DNA of 64,000 nucleotides, taken from NCBI GenBank assembly GCA_028713125.1, contig JAQTOU010000003.1, forward strand, positions 1 to 64,000, read 5' to 3'. A model generated the notes under the pieces. The model saw only the letters and a list, made by a program, of their open reading frames with translations, searched no databases and was not told where the DNA came from. Numbering within the stretch: position 1 is the stretch's first letter; every line of letters begins with the position of its first letter. The DNA is from Elusimicrobiales bacterium (GTDB taxonomy: Bacteria; Elusimicrobiota; Elusimicrobia; Elusimicrobiales; UBA9959). Of this stretch, positions 32,170 through 39,868 are shown in pieces. Made by a program: the position numbers and the translations under genes.

Positions 32170-34119
32170 TTATTCGTAGCGGAGAGCTTCTATAGGGGAA
32201 AGCAGGGAAGCTTTCTTCGCCGGCCAGAAGCCGAAGACGATGCCCACCCCGGCGGAGAAGCCGAAGGCCAAAGCGACCGAGAAAGGCGAGATATAGACCG
32301 CCCAGCCGGAAAGCTTTGAAAGTATGATGGAGCTGGCCGCCCCGGTCATTATGCCGAGCACCCCGCCCACCACCGAGACGATGACCGCCTCTATCAGGAA
32401 CTGCAGCAGCACGGCGCGGCTGGTGGCCCCGATGGCTTTGCGCAGGCCGATCTCCTTGGTGCGCTCGCTCACGCTCACCAGCATGATGTTCATGATGCCG
32501 ATGCCGCCGACGATGAGCGAGATGCCGGCTATCATGCCGAGCAGCGTGCTGAAGGTCTTTATCGTGCCGGTCAGCATGGTCTGCATCTCGGCCATGTTCA
32601 TAAGCATTACGTCGTCGTCTTTGTGGGCCGGGACATTATGCCGCTTGCGCATCAGCGCTTTTATCCCGGCCTGGACGTCAGGCATCAGGCTGAAGTCCGA
32701 CACTTCCACCCAGATCGAGTCGAGAAAGGTTTTTCCCAGCACTACTTTCATCGCCGTCTGCAGGGGAACGATCACCACGTCGTCCTGGTCGCGCATTCCG
32801 CCGGCTCCCTTAAGCGGCAGCACGCCGATCACGGTAAAGTACTTGCTGTTTATCTTGATGGTCTTGCCGACCGGGTTCTCCCCGGCGAAAAGCTCTTTCA
32901 CCACGGTATTGCCGACCAGCGCCACCTTGGCCAGGCGCGCGCCCTCCTGGTCCGAAAAGAACCTGCCGTAATAAGGCTGGGAATTGCGCATCGAGGCGTA
33001 AACGGCGGTCACCCCGGTGATGCTGGTGCGCTGGTTCTTCGCGCCGTAAGCCACCTGGGCATTGCCGGAAACATTGCAGTCGGCCCTTGTTATGTCCGGG
33101 ACTTCTGCCGCTATGGCCTTGGCGTCTTCTATGGTGAGGCGGCTGACCGCTCCCGCCCCCATCCCCATCCCGCCCTGCCTGAACATACCCGGCATCACGC
33201 TGAGCAAATTGGTCCCGAGCCCTGACATCTGCTTCTGTATCGAACGCTGGGCGCCGGTGCCTACGGCCAGCATGGCGATAAGCGCGCCGACGCCGATTAT
33301 TATGCCCAGCATGGTCAGGAGTGACCTGGTCTTATTGCTGATTATGGAGCTTACCGAGGAGCCGAGGTTCTCGGCCACCTCGCGCCAGCTCAGGAAAAAA
33401 GATTTCGGGATATGGAGGCGCTTCAGGGACTCTTCTTTTTTAGCCGGGGCTTTCCTGGACACGTCTTCGATTATCATGCCGTCTTTAAGTTTAATGACGC
33501 GGTCCGCCCAGGCGGCGATGTCCGGCTCGTGGGTGACTATGACCACGGTGATCCCCCGGTCGTTGAGCTTGCGGAAGATCTCCATTATCTCGTTGGATTG
33601 GGCGGAAGCCAGATTGCCGGTGGGCTCGTCGGCGAAGATGATCTTCGGGTCGTTCACCAGGGAGCGGGCTATCGCCACGCGCTGCTGCTGCCCGCCGGAG
33701 AGCTGGTTGGGCTTATGGTCGGTGCGGTCAGCGAGGCCGACCTGTTCCAGGTATTTTATCGCTTCGTGCGGGCGGGCCTTTTCGCCCAGGTAGATCTGGG
33801 GCAGGGCCACGTTGGCGGCGGCGCTGATCCGCGGAAGCAGATTGAACTGCTGGAATACGAAGCCGAGGATGCGGGCCCGCAGGTAGGACAGCTCTACGTC
33901 GTCAAGTTCCGAAATTTCCCTGCCGAAAAGCTTATAGGAACCGGCGGTGGGCCTGTCGAGGAGGCCGAGGATATGCATCAGGGTGGATTTGCCGGAGCCG
34001 GACGGGCCCATAATGGCCACGAACTCGCCCTCTTTTATCGAAAGGTCCACGCCTTTCAGGATCTCCAGCGGCTCGCCGCCCATCTGGTAGACTTTTTTTA
34101 TGCCTTTGAGTTCGATCAT
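32170..34119 (-). CDS. macB: MacB-type ABC transporter (ATPase + permease)
   Basis: MacB powers tripartite export of macrolides, peptides or lipids from the periplasm through a TolC channel. The 649-residue product has an N-terminal ATPase with Walker A GPSGSGKS (38-45), signature LSGGQQQR (140-147) and Walker B IIFADEP (160-166). A linker follows, then a membrane segment (~282-305), a large periplasmic MacB_PCD domain and the C-terminal FtsX three-helix bundle ([20 protein letters not shown]). It is third in a tolC-macA-macB order on the minus strand, 30 bases after macA. Confidence 0.93.
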   Translation of the reverse strand: MIELKGIKKVYQMGGEPLEILKGVDLSIKEGEFVAIMGPSGSGKSTLMHILGLLDRPTAGSYKLFGREISELDDVELSYLRARILGFVFQQFNLLPRISAAANVALPQIYLGEKARPHEAIKYLEQVGLADRTDHKPNQLSGGQQQRVAIARSLVNDPKIIFADEPTGNLASAQSNEIMEIFRKLNDRGITVVIVTHEPDIAAWADRVIKLKDGMIIEDVSRKAPAKKEESLKRLHIPKSFFLSWREVAENLGSSVSSIISNKTRSLLTMLGIIIGVGALIAMLAVGTGAQRSIQKQMSGLGTNLLSVMPGMFRQGGMGMGAGAVSRLTIEDAKAIAAEVPDITRADCNVSGNAQVAYGAKNQRTSITGVTAVYASMRNSQPYYGRFFSDQEGARLAKVALVGNTVVKELFAGENPVGKTIKINSKYFTVIGVLPLKGAGGMRDQDDVVIVPLQTAMKVVLGKTFLDSIWVEVSDFSLMPDVQAGIKALMRKRHNVPAHKDDDVMLMNMAEMQTMLTGTIKTFSTLLGMIAGISLIVGGIGIMNIMLVSVSERTKEIGLRKAIGATSRAVLLQFLIEAVIVSVVGGVLGIMTGAASSIILSKLSGWAVYISPFSVALAFGFSAGVGIVFGFWPAKKASLLSPIEALRYE

Positions 34120-34149
34120 AAAGATATTCCGCCGCCGCCGTCCTTCAGC

Positions 34150-35130
34150 CTAGCGCCCGCCCATTGCCCTGCCCGCCCCGCGGGGCATGCTAGGGCGGCT
34201 CGGCATCAGCGGGTTCTTCCCCGCGGAATCCACCTGCGCCGTGTACCTTTTTCTCTGGTAAAAAACGGTGTCGCCTTCCCCGAGCCCCGAGGTTATCTCC
34301 ACCATATCGCCCTCGTTCTGGCCGGTCTGCACTTTGGCGTAAACGGGAACCCCGTCTTTAAGCTCTTTTATCACAGCCGTTTCCCCCTGGGCATTGGTGG
34401 TGACGGCCATGGCCGGGAGCAGGAGCACGCCTTTGCGCTCCGAGATGCTTATTTTGATATTTGCGGTCATCTGCGAGCGGAAGAAAGGAGGGACGCGGTC
34501 CGGGCGCAGCTTGACGGTATAGGTGACCACATTGCTCTTGGTGGTTCCCTCGTCGAGGATCTTGAATATGGTTCCGGTCACTTTTTTGTCCGGATAGGCG
34601 TCCAGCACTATGGACGCGCGCTGTCCCATTTTTACGCGGCCGATGTCCGACTCGTCGAGGCTGGCGGAAACTATGAGCTTGTCGGAGATGGCGAACAGCA
34701 CGGTGTTCCCGCCCACGGTCTGGCCCTCCACCACGTTCTTGAGAATCAGCGTTCCGCTTATCGGGGAAATTATCTTGATAGGCTTGTAGGTCTCCTTCCA
34801 CTGCTTGTACTGGTCGTCGCCGGAAGCGCGCGCGGCGTCGAGGATGGCCACCCGGTCAGAGGAACTCATCAGCGCCAGGACCTCGCCGGCGTTTATGGTT
34901 TCGCCCTCGTCGACCAAAATTTCCTCTATCCGGCCGGAGGAGGAGGGCTGGATCTCGACGCGGTTCTCCGGGGCCACGACCCCGGTAGTGTCCACAACCT
35001 CGGAAAGGTCTTTTAGTTCCGCCTGCACGGGCACGTACCTGGGCGCGGTGTCCGCGTTCTTTTTCTTATAGTAGTACCAGCCGCCGCCGGCCAGCGCCGC
35101 GATGACAAGGATGATGATCAGTTTTTTCAT
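34150..35130 (-). CDS. macA: MacA-type periplasmic adaptor (HlyD family)
   Basis: This membrane-fusion protein links the MacB-like permease to the outer-membrane channel. The 326-residue product has an N-terminal anchor (IIILVIAALAGGGWYYY), the barrel-sandwich halves (GRIEEILVDEGETINAGEVL and ISPISGTLILKNVVEGQTV), a short coiled hairpin between them, a beta-barrel and a membrane-proximal domain. A basic, proline-rich tail (PSRPSMPRGAGRAMGGR) is extra. It lies between tolC and macB with 10- and 30-base gaps. Confidence 0.92.
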   Translation of the reverse strand: MKKLIIILVIAALAGGGWYYYKKKNADTAPRYVPVQAELKDLSEVVDTTGVVAPENRVEIQPSSSGRIEEILVDEGETINAGEVLALMSSSDRVAILDAARASGDDQYKQWKETYKPIKIISPISGTLILKNVVEGQTVGGNTVLFAISDKLIVSASLDESDIGRVKMGQRASIVLDAYPDKKVTGTIFKILDEGTTKSNVVTYTVKLRPDRVPPFFRSQMTANIKISISERKGVLLLPAMAVTTNAQGETAVIKELKDGVPVYAKVQTGQNEGDMVEITSGLGEGDTVFYQRKRYTAQVDSAGKNPLMPSRPSMPRGAGRAMGGR

Positions 35131-35140
35131 ATTGTTCGCC

Positions 35141-36436
35141 TTATTCCTCTACGCCGACGCCCAGAAGCTGCTCCAGCGCAAGCTTGCGGCTGTGGGCTGC
35201 GCGGGCGTAGTCAAGCTGGTTCAGGTCCGAGTCCACGAAATTCTGCTCAACGTTCTCCAGGTCTATGAAGCTTATCTTGCCGGCCATGTATTTGATCTGG
35301 GCTTCCTTGAAGCGCTCCTCATTGGCCTTCAGCAGGGAAACGTTCGCCTGCGCGGTTTCGGCGGCGCTCAGGTAATCGTCGTAGCCTGAGCGCAGCGAGG
35401 AGGCCAGCGAGATCCTTTTCGCCTTGAAGTTCTCTTCGGCGGCGGCCAGGGACCTTTTGGCCGAAGCCAGATTATTGACGTAGGCGGTGGGGCCGCCGGA
35501 AAAAATGGGGATGCTCAGGCTGAGCCCGAGGCGCCAGCTCGGGTCCTGCGGGAATTCGGTGTCGCCGCTCCAGCTGTAGCCCTGGCTGGCGGTAAGCGTG
35601 GGGTAGGCTGAATAGCGGGCGGATTCGTTCTTCTCTTTCGCGGACTCAAGCGTCTTTTTGGCCGAAACTATACCGGGCGCCTGCTCCAAAGCCCTGGCCA
35701 GGCGGGCCTCATCCAGCTTGAAAGCCGGAACGCTGATGTCGCCGTTCGCCTTAACCTGGATGTTTCCCTCCAGGCCCATGGCCTCGAGGAGGGCGCGCTG
35801 GGCTACGGCCACCTGGCGCTCCGCTTTTTTTACGGAGATGCCGGAATTTTCGGCCAGGGCCTCTGTGTAAAGCGCGTTCCCGTTGGATTCCATGCCGCTC
35901 TCGTACTTCAGCCTGATTAGCTTGGCGTTCTCCGCCCTTATGGAGAGGATCTTCTTCTGCACTTCTATCCTTTTCTGCGCGAAGAGCAGGTCGGCGAAGG
36001 CGGCGGCGAGGCTTTGCCTGGCCGAAGCCGAAACCGACCTGTAATCAGATTCCGCCCTTTCTTTGTTTATCCGGCTGGTTTTAACCGCTGAGGCCGCCTT
36101 AAGGTTCAGCAGGTTCTCGGACATGGAGATACCTGCGCTCCAGCTGTAGTTGCCGGGAGGGGAATCCGGGACGCCGGACCTGGAGACTGAGTGGGAGAGG
36201 CCGATATTCGAGATATAGTAATTAAGCCCGGCTCCCGCCAGGTAGTCGTAGCCGGCCTGCTCCATCGAGGCGCGGGCGGCCTTGACCGAGGGGTTATTGG
36301 CCATGGCCAGCCGCCTGGCCGCGTCCCAGTCGAGGCTGAGCTGCTGCTGTGCCGCCGCGCGGCCCGCCAGCAGCAGGATCATTGGTAAAAGGAATAATTT
36401 TTTATTGATGGTCATGGATTTGTGGATGAGCTGCAT
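35141..36436 (-). CDS. TolC-like outer-membrane efflux protein
   Basis: The 431-residue product has a signal peptide (ending AGRAAAQQ) and two outer-membrane-efflux repeats rich in long helices (for example NPSVKAARASMEQAGYDYLA and the QVAVAQRALLEAMG region), as in TolC-family trimers forming the outer-membrane exit duct. Two starts are possible (36436 and 36415); neither has a clear ribosome site, and the second gives a more typical signal peptide (MTINKKLFLLPM). It is the first gene of the efflux operon, behind the palindrome at 36474-36495. Confidence 0.9.
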   Translation of the reverse strand: MQLIHKSMTINKKLFLLPMILLLAGRAAAQQQLSLDWDAARRLAMANNPSVKAARASMEQAGYDYLAGAGLNYYISNIGLSHSVSRSGVPDSPPGNYSWSAGISMSENLLNLKAASAVKTSRINKERAESDYRSVSASARQSLAAAFADLLFAQKRIEVQKKILSIRAENAKLIRLKYESGMESNGNALYTEALAENSGISVKKAERQVAVAQRALLEAMGLEGNIQVKANGDISVPAFKLDEARLARALEQAPGIVSAKKTLESAKEKNESARYSAYPTLTASQGYSWSGDTEFPQDPSWRLGLSLSIPIFSGGPTAYVNNLASAKRSLAAAEENFKAKRISLASSLRSGYDDYLSAAETAQANVSLLKANEERFKEAQIKYMAGKISFIDLENVEQNFVDSDLNQLDYARAAHSRKLALEQLLGVGVEE

Positions 36437-36473
36437 ACCAATACAACGCAGGCGGGCCCGGTTTTATTGCATA

Positions 36474-36495
36474 TTATTTACCGAGCGGTAAATAA
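36474..36495. promoter_or_regulatory. TetR-type operator upstream of the efflux operon
   Basis: TTATTTACCG-AG-CGGTAAATAA has 10-base perfect inverted arms around a two-base centre. The ACCGnnCGGT core is typical of TetR/AcrR operators. It lies 38 bases upstream of the tolC-like start in the expected promoter region. No TetR gene is in the window. Confidence 0.6.
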
Positions 36496-36501
36496 GCCGC
36501 C

Positions 36502-37659
36502 TTATTTCAGCTTTTCCTGGCCCTCGAAGCTGCGCTCAAGCCTGAAGCCCGCGAGGATCTCCTTGTCTTCGGAGGAGGGCTTCCCGGCTATATGCGCCGC
36601 CAGGGCCTCTCCGAGGCCCGGCCCGAGCATGAAGCCCTGGCCGCACATCCCCACGGCCAGGACATAGCCTTTAAGAGCGGCCGGGAAATCGACTATAGGG
36701 AAACCGTCAGGTGTCATCGGGTACAGCCCGCGCCAGGTGCGGCGCACCTTGAGGTTGGAAAGGTTAGGCATCAGGGAGATCATGCGGCGGGAAACCTCGG
36801 GGAGGAATTCCGAAGTGGAGCGCCTGTCGTGCCCCCAGATGGGAGGCTGCGGCGTCATGCAGAACACTATCTGCCCTTCCCAGTTCTGGTAAAAATAATA
36901 ATTCTTCGATTTGTCGCCCGGGCGGATGTCCACTACCATAGGCTCGAAGAACCTTTCGGCCGGCTCGGTTATTCCCGCTTCGTGGCAGTCCGGCTTTACC
37001 GGGACTTTTATCCCGGCGGGCTCTGAAACGGCGGCCGCGTCGGCGCCGGCGGCATTGACCACCCATTTGGCGGTATAGCTGCCCAGGGGGGTCGCCACGC
37101 CCGTAACGGCGCCTTTTTGGGCCGCTATTTCCGTCACCGCTTCTTTGAAGTGAAATTCGGCGCCAAGTTTCACGGCGCGGCGGTAGAAAGCGTTGACGCT
37201 CAGAAGCGGCGAAGCCGAGCCGTCGCCGGGGGCCCAGGTCCCGCCCCGGAGGTCCTTCTCGGCTATGCCGGGGACCAGTTTCCGCACTTTCTCCGGCGCG
37301 GCCCAGTCTATATCCAGGCCGAAACCCTGCTGCACTTTGAGCAGCTCCCTCAGCACGGCTTCGTCCCGCTCTTTATAAACGGGGAAAAGATAGCCGCCCT
37401 TTATCCAGCCTATATCGTCACCGTGCTTCTCTTTCCAGGTGGAAAAGATCCGCAGGCTGCGCAGGCAGGCCTTTATTTTGGACCCGTCGGAGTGGGTGGC
37501 GCGCACGCCGCCTATCGCGCACTTGTTCTGGCCCTGGCCGGGGGAGGCCTCTTTTTCGAGGACCAGCGTCTTAAGCTTGCGCTCCGCCAGCGCCATGGCC
37601 AGCGGCGTCCCTATGCTGCCCGCGCCGATTATGATGACATCAAAATTATTCTCGCTCAT
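36502..37659 (-). CDS. FAD-dependent amine/amino-acid dehydrogenase (DAO family)
   Basis: The 385-residue product has the FAD Rossmann motif DVIIIGAGSIGTPLAMAL with the second-strand acid VLEKE, the DAO-family GQGQNKCAIGGVRATHS segment (as in sarcosine oxidase beta and HcnC), and the C-terminal GLYPMTPDGFPIVDF and GMCGQGFMLGPGLGEALA motifs. It is likely the catalytic subunit that oxidises an amino acid, opine or methylated amine. Its partner is the 37711-39807 flavo-iron-sulfur protein, transcribed just upstream. The substrate is not readable; sarcosine, proline and glycine are family options. Confidence 0.85.
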   Translation of the reverse strand: MSENNFDVIIIGAGSIGTPLAMALAERKLKTLVLEKEASPGQGQNKCAIGGVRATHSDGSKIKACLRSLRIFSTWKEKHGDDIGWIKGGYLFPVYKERDEAVLRELLKVQQGFGLDIDWAAPEKVRKLVPGIAEKDLRGGTWAPGDGSASPLLSVNAFYRRAVKLGAEFHFKEAVTEIAAQKGAVTGVATPLGSYTAKWVVNAAGADAAAVSEPAGIKVPVKPDCHEAGITEPAERFFEPMVVDIRPGDKSKNYYFYQNWEGQIVFCMTPQPPIWGHDRRSTSEFLPEVSRRMISLMPNLSNLKVRRTWRGLYPMTPDGFPIVDFPAALKGYVLAVGMCGQGFMLGPGLGEALAAHIAGKPSSEDKEILAGFRLERSFEGQEKLK

Positions 37660-37663
37660 AAAA

Positions 37664-37690
37664 ATTCCCGATCCTCGATCCCCGATCCCG
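37664..37690. repeat. AATCGGG heptad repeat, copy 3
   Basis: On the plus strand ATTCCCG, ATCCTCG, ATCCCCG, ATCCCG, the reverse of the 22439 and 29774 arrays. It lies in the spacer just upstream of the DAO-family gene. Confidence 0.55.
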
Positions 37691-37710
37691 GCCCCACGGC
37701 TTGCTGTTTA

Positions 37711-39807
37711 TCAGAAGCCTCCCCAATCGGCTTTTTCCTCGGCGTCAGTGCGGCATTTTACTCCGGAGAAGACGCCCAGCGGCGCTTCCACGAACAGCGG
37801 CCGTCTCGTGAAGGAGGTGACCTCTTTAAGGTCCACGCCTTCGCTCCGGAAAATATTAAGCAGCATCGTCGAGCAGGTCTTGGAGCCGCAGGCGCCCATG
37901 CCGGCCCGGGTCACCGCTTTGAGCTGGTTCAGGTCGCGCATGCCGGCGCGGATAGCGCGGCGGATCTCGCCCAGGCTCACCCGCTCGCAGCGGCAGATTA
38001 TGGTTTCGTCGTCGGACTTGGCCAGTTCGGCCGCCGCTTTCTTCCCGGCTTCCGCGGGGTACAGTTTCAGTGAAACGGCCAGGTCCGCCGTTTCCTGGGA
38101 GGCCTTCACTATGACGATAAGAGTATTTTCCGCTTTGAAATCTTTCACGTCCAGGACCTCGGCCTCGCCGAGGTCTGCGCCCTCCCGGCCGGTCAGCCTC
38201 ACTTTGTCGCCCTTCTTCACCAGCCCGCGCCCTATCTCGAAAGGCAGGGCCACCGACGGGTTCTTCGGGTCTTTGCGGCGGTCCACTATGGTCACGGCGA
38301 GCCCGGGGCAGATTATCAGGCACTTGAAGCAGCCGATGCAGTCCCCGGAGAACTTCGGGGTGGTCATGATGCTGTCGCCGGAAAGCTTTATAGATTTCTT
38401 CGGGCAGACCGTGACGCAGGGATTGCAGGGGATCTCCTGGCGGCAGTGCATTACCGGGTAGACGGGGTTGGGCGGCCGCTTAACTTCCGCGGTCTCCGTC
38501 GCGCCGGGCCTGGACTTGAGCACCTCCAGGCGGTCGAACCAGAACTGCGGCACCGGCCCGGACATCACGCCCAGGCTTTTGAGCACTTTGTGGGCGGTGA
38601 TCTTCCCGCTGAACATCGCGGCGGAGGCTTCGGCTATCTCCTCGGCGTCGCCGCAGACGAAGGCTTCCATTCCGGCCTCGCGGGCCTGGGCGTGGAACTC
38701 GTCCACCGAGCTGAGGCCGACGGCTATAAGCAAAGTGTCCGCCTTGAAAGTTTTTTCGGTGCCCGGCAGCGGGCAGAATTTTTCATCCACTCCGGCTATG
38801 GTCACGGTTTCCACCCCGTCCCCGCCTTCGGCGCGGAGTATGGTGTGGCGGGTGTAGACGGGCACCCCCAGGCGCTTTATTTTATCCTCGTGGACTTTAT
38901 AGCCGCCGCAATGGCCCTGCGCCTCGATAAGCCCGATCACCTGTATGCCGGCCTGCAGAGCGTGGTAGGCCGCTATCAGCCCGACGTTCCCGCCGCCGAC
39001 GATGAACAGCCTTTTGGCGGGCCGCACCAGGTCGCGGTTAACCAGGGTCTGGAAAGCGCCGGCGCCGTAGACTCCGGGCAGGGTATTGCCGGGGAAAGCC
39101 AGGCTTTTCTCCCGCGCGCCGGTGGCGCTTATCAAGGCTTTCGGGCGAACCAGGTAATATTTGTCCCCGCGCAGGACCCCGACTTTCTTATCCGAAAAAA
39201 CCGCGAGGCAGCAGGCGTCCGTCCAGGCTTTCACCGAAGGATATTCTTTCAGCTGGGCTTCCAGCTTCTCCGCTATATCGATCCCGCGCGTTCCGGCGTA
39301 GCAGTCCTCCACCGAGCCGAAAAATTTATGGGTCTGGAGCACCAGCTTGCCGCCGAACCTGGCTTTGTCGTCTATGACCAGGGTTTTCACGTTGAGCTTG
39401 CCCAGCTCGGCCGCGGCGGCCAGGCCGGAGGGGCCGCCGCCTATTATCAGGGCGTCTACGTCCAGCTCTTCCACGCGCCCGAACTCCTGGACGCAGGCGG
39501 TCTTCGGCAGCCTGGCCTCCCCGCGCAGGGTTTCAACTTTCAGCCCTTCGCGCACCTGGGTCACGCAGGATTTCACGGTAAGCCCGTCGGCGATGACGGA
39601 GCACTGGGCGCACTGCCCGTTGGCGCAGAAGATGCCCTGCGGCGCCGAGTCTTTTTTGTGGCGGCTGAAAATCTTTATCCCGTTGGCGAAGAGGGCGCTG
39701 GAGATCATCTCTCCTTCGAGCCCGGAGCAGGGCTTTCCGTCGAAGGTGAATTTTATGGTTTTGCGCTCTTCCGGCTGGAGTACGGGGTGCTCGGTTATTC
39801 TTTCCAT
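37711..39807 (-). CDS. Multi-domain flavo-iron-sulfur dehydrogenase subunit
   Basis: The 698-residue product joins modules that are separate subunits in HcnAB or proline dehydrogenase complexes. It has a [2Fe-2S] domain (C61, C66, C69, C81), an FAD/NAD disulfide-oxidoreductase domain (LIIGGGPSGLAAA from ~120; second Rossmann LFIVGGGNVGLIAA), a two-cluster ferredoxin insert (PCNPCVTVCPKKS and CIGCFKCLIICPG) and a C-terminal BFD-like [2Fe-2S] domain (CRCERVSL ... GACGSKTC). It resembles the sarcosine oxidase alpha family. It probably takes electrons from the DAO partner and passes them to a ferredoxin or quinone pool. A GAGGA site precedes the ATG. Confidence 0.85.
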   Translation of the reverse strand: MERITEHPVLQPEERKTIKFTFDGKPCSGLEGEMISSALFANGIKIFSRHKKDSAPQGIFCANGQCAQCSVIADGLTVKSCVTQVREGLKVETLRGEARLPKTACVQEFGRVEELDVDALIIGGGPSGLAAAAELGKLNVKTLVIDDKARFGGKLVLQTHKFFGSVEDCYAGTRGIDIAEKLEAQLKEYPSVKAWTDACCLAVFSDKKVGVLRGDKYYLVRPKALISATGAREKSLAFPGNTLPGVYGAGAFQTLVNRDLVRPAKRLFIVGGGNVGLIAAYHALQAGIQVIGLIEAQGHCGGYKVHEDKIKRLGVPVYTRHTILRAEGGDGVETVTIAGVDEKFCPLPGTEKTFKADTLLIAVGLSSVDEFHAQAREAGMEAFVCGDAEEIAEASAAMFSGKITAHKVLKSLGVMSGPVPQFWFDRLEVLKSRPGATETAEVKRPPNPVYPVMHCRQEIPCNPCVTVCPKKSIKLSGDSIMTTPKFSGDCIGCFKCLIICPGLAVTIVDRRKDPKNPSVALPFEIGRGLVKKGDKVRLTGREGADLGEAEVLDVKDFKAENTLIVIVKASQETADLAVSLKLYPAEAGKKAAAELAKSDDETIICRCERVSLGEIRRAIRAGMRDLNQLKAVTRAGMGACGSKTCSTMLLNIFRSEGVDLKEVTSFTRRPLFVEAPLGVFSGVKCRTDAEEKADWGGF

Positions 39808-39855
39808 AGTGTCCTCGCGCTGCCTTCGGCCGGCGGCGGCCTGCCTCTTGATTTA

Positions 39856-39861
39856 TATACT
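39856..39861 (+). promoter_or_regulatory. -10 box of the 39869 gene
   Basis: TATACT seven bases before ATG 39869, with no ribosome site and no clear -35. An overlapping TACAAT (39861-39866) is an alternative. Confidence 0.4.
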
Positions 39862-39868
39862 ACAATAA

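Noticed and set aside
34150-35016. Long plus-strand open frames opposite macB and macA.
   Set aside because: No domain or start signal; composition is that of antisense frames of high-GC genes.
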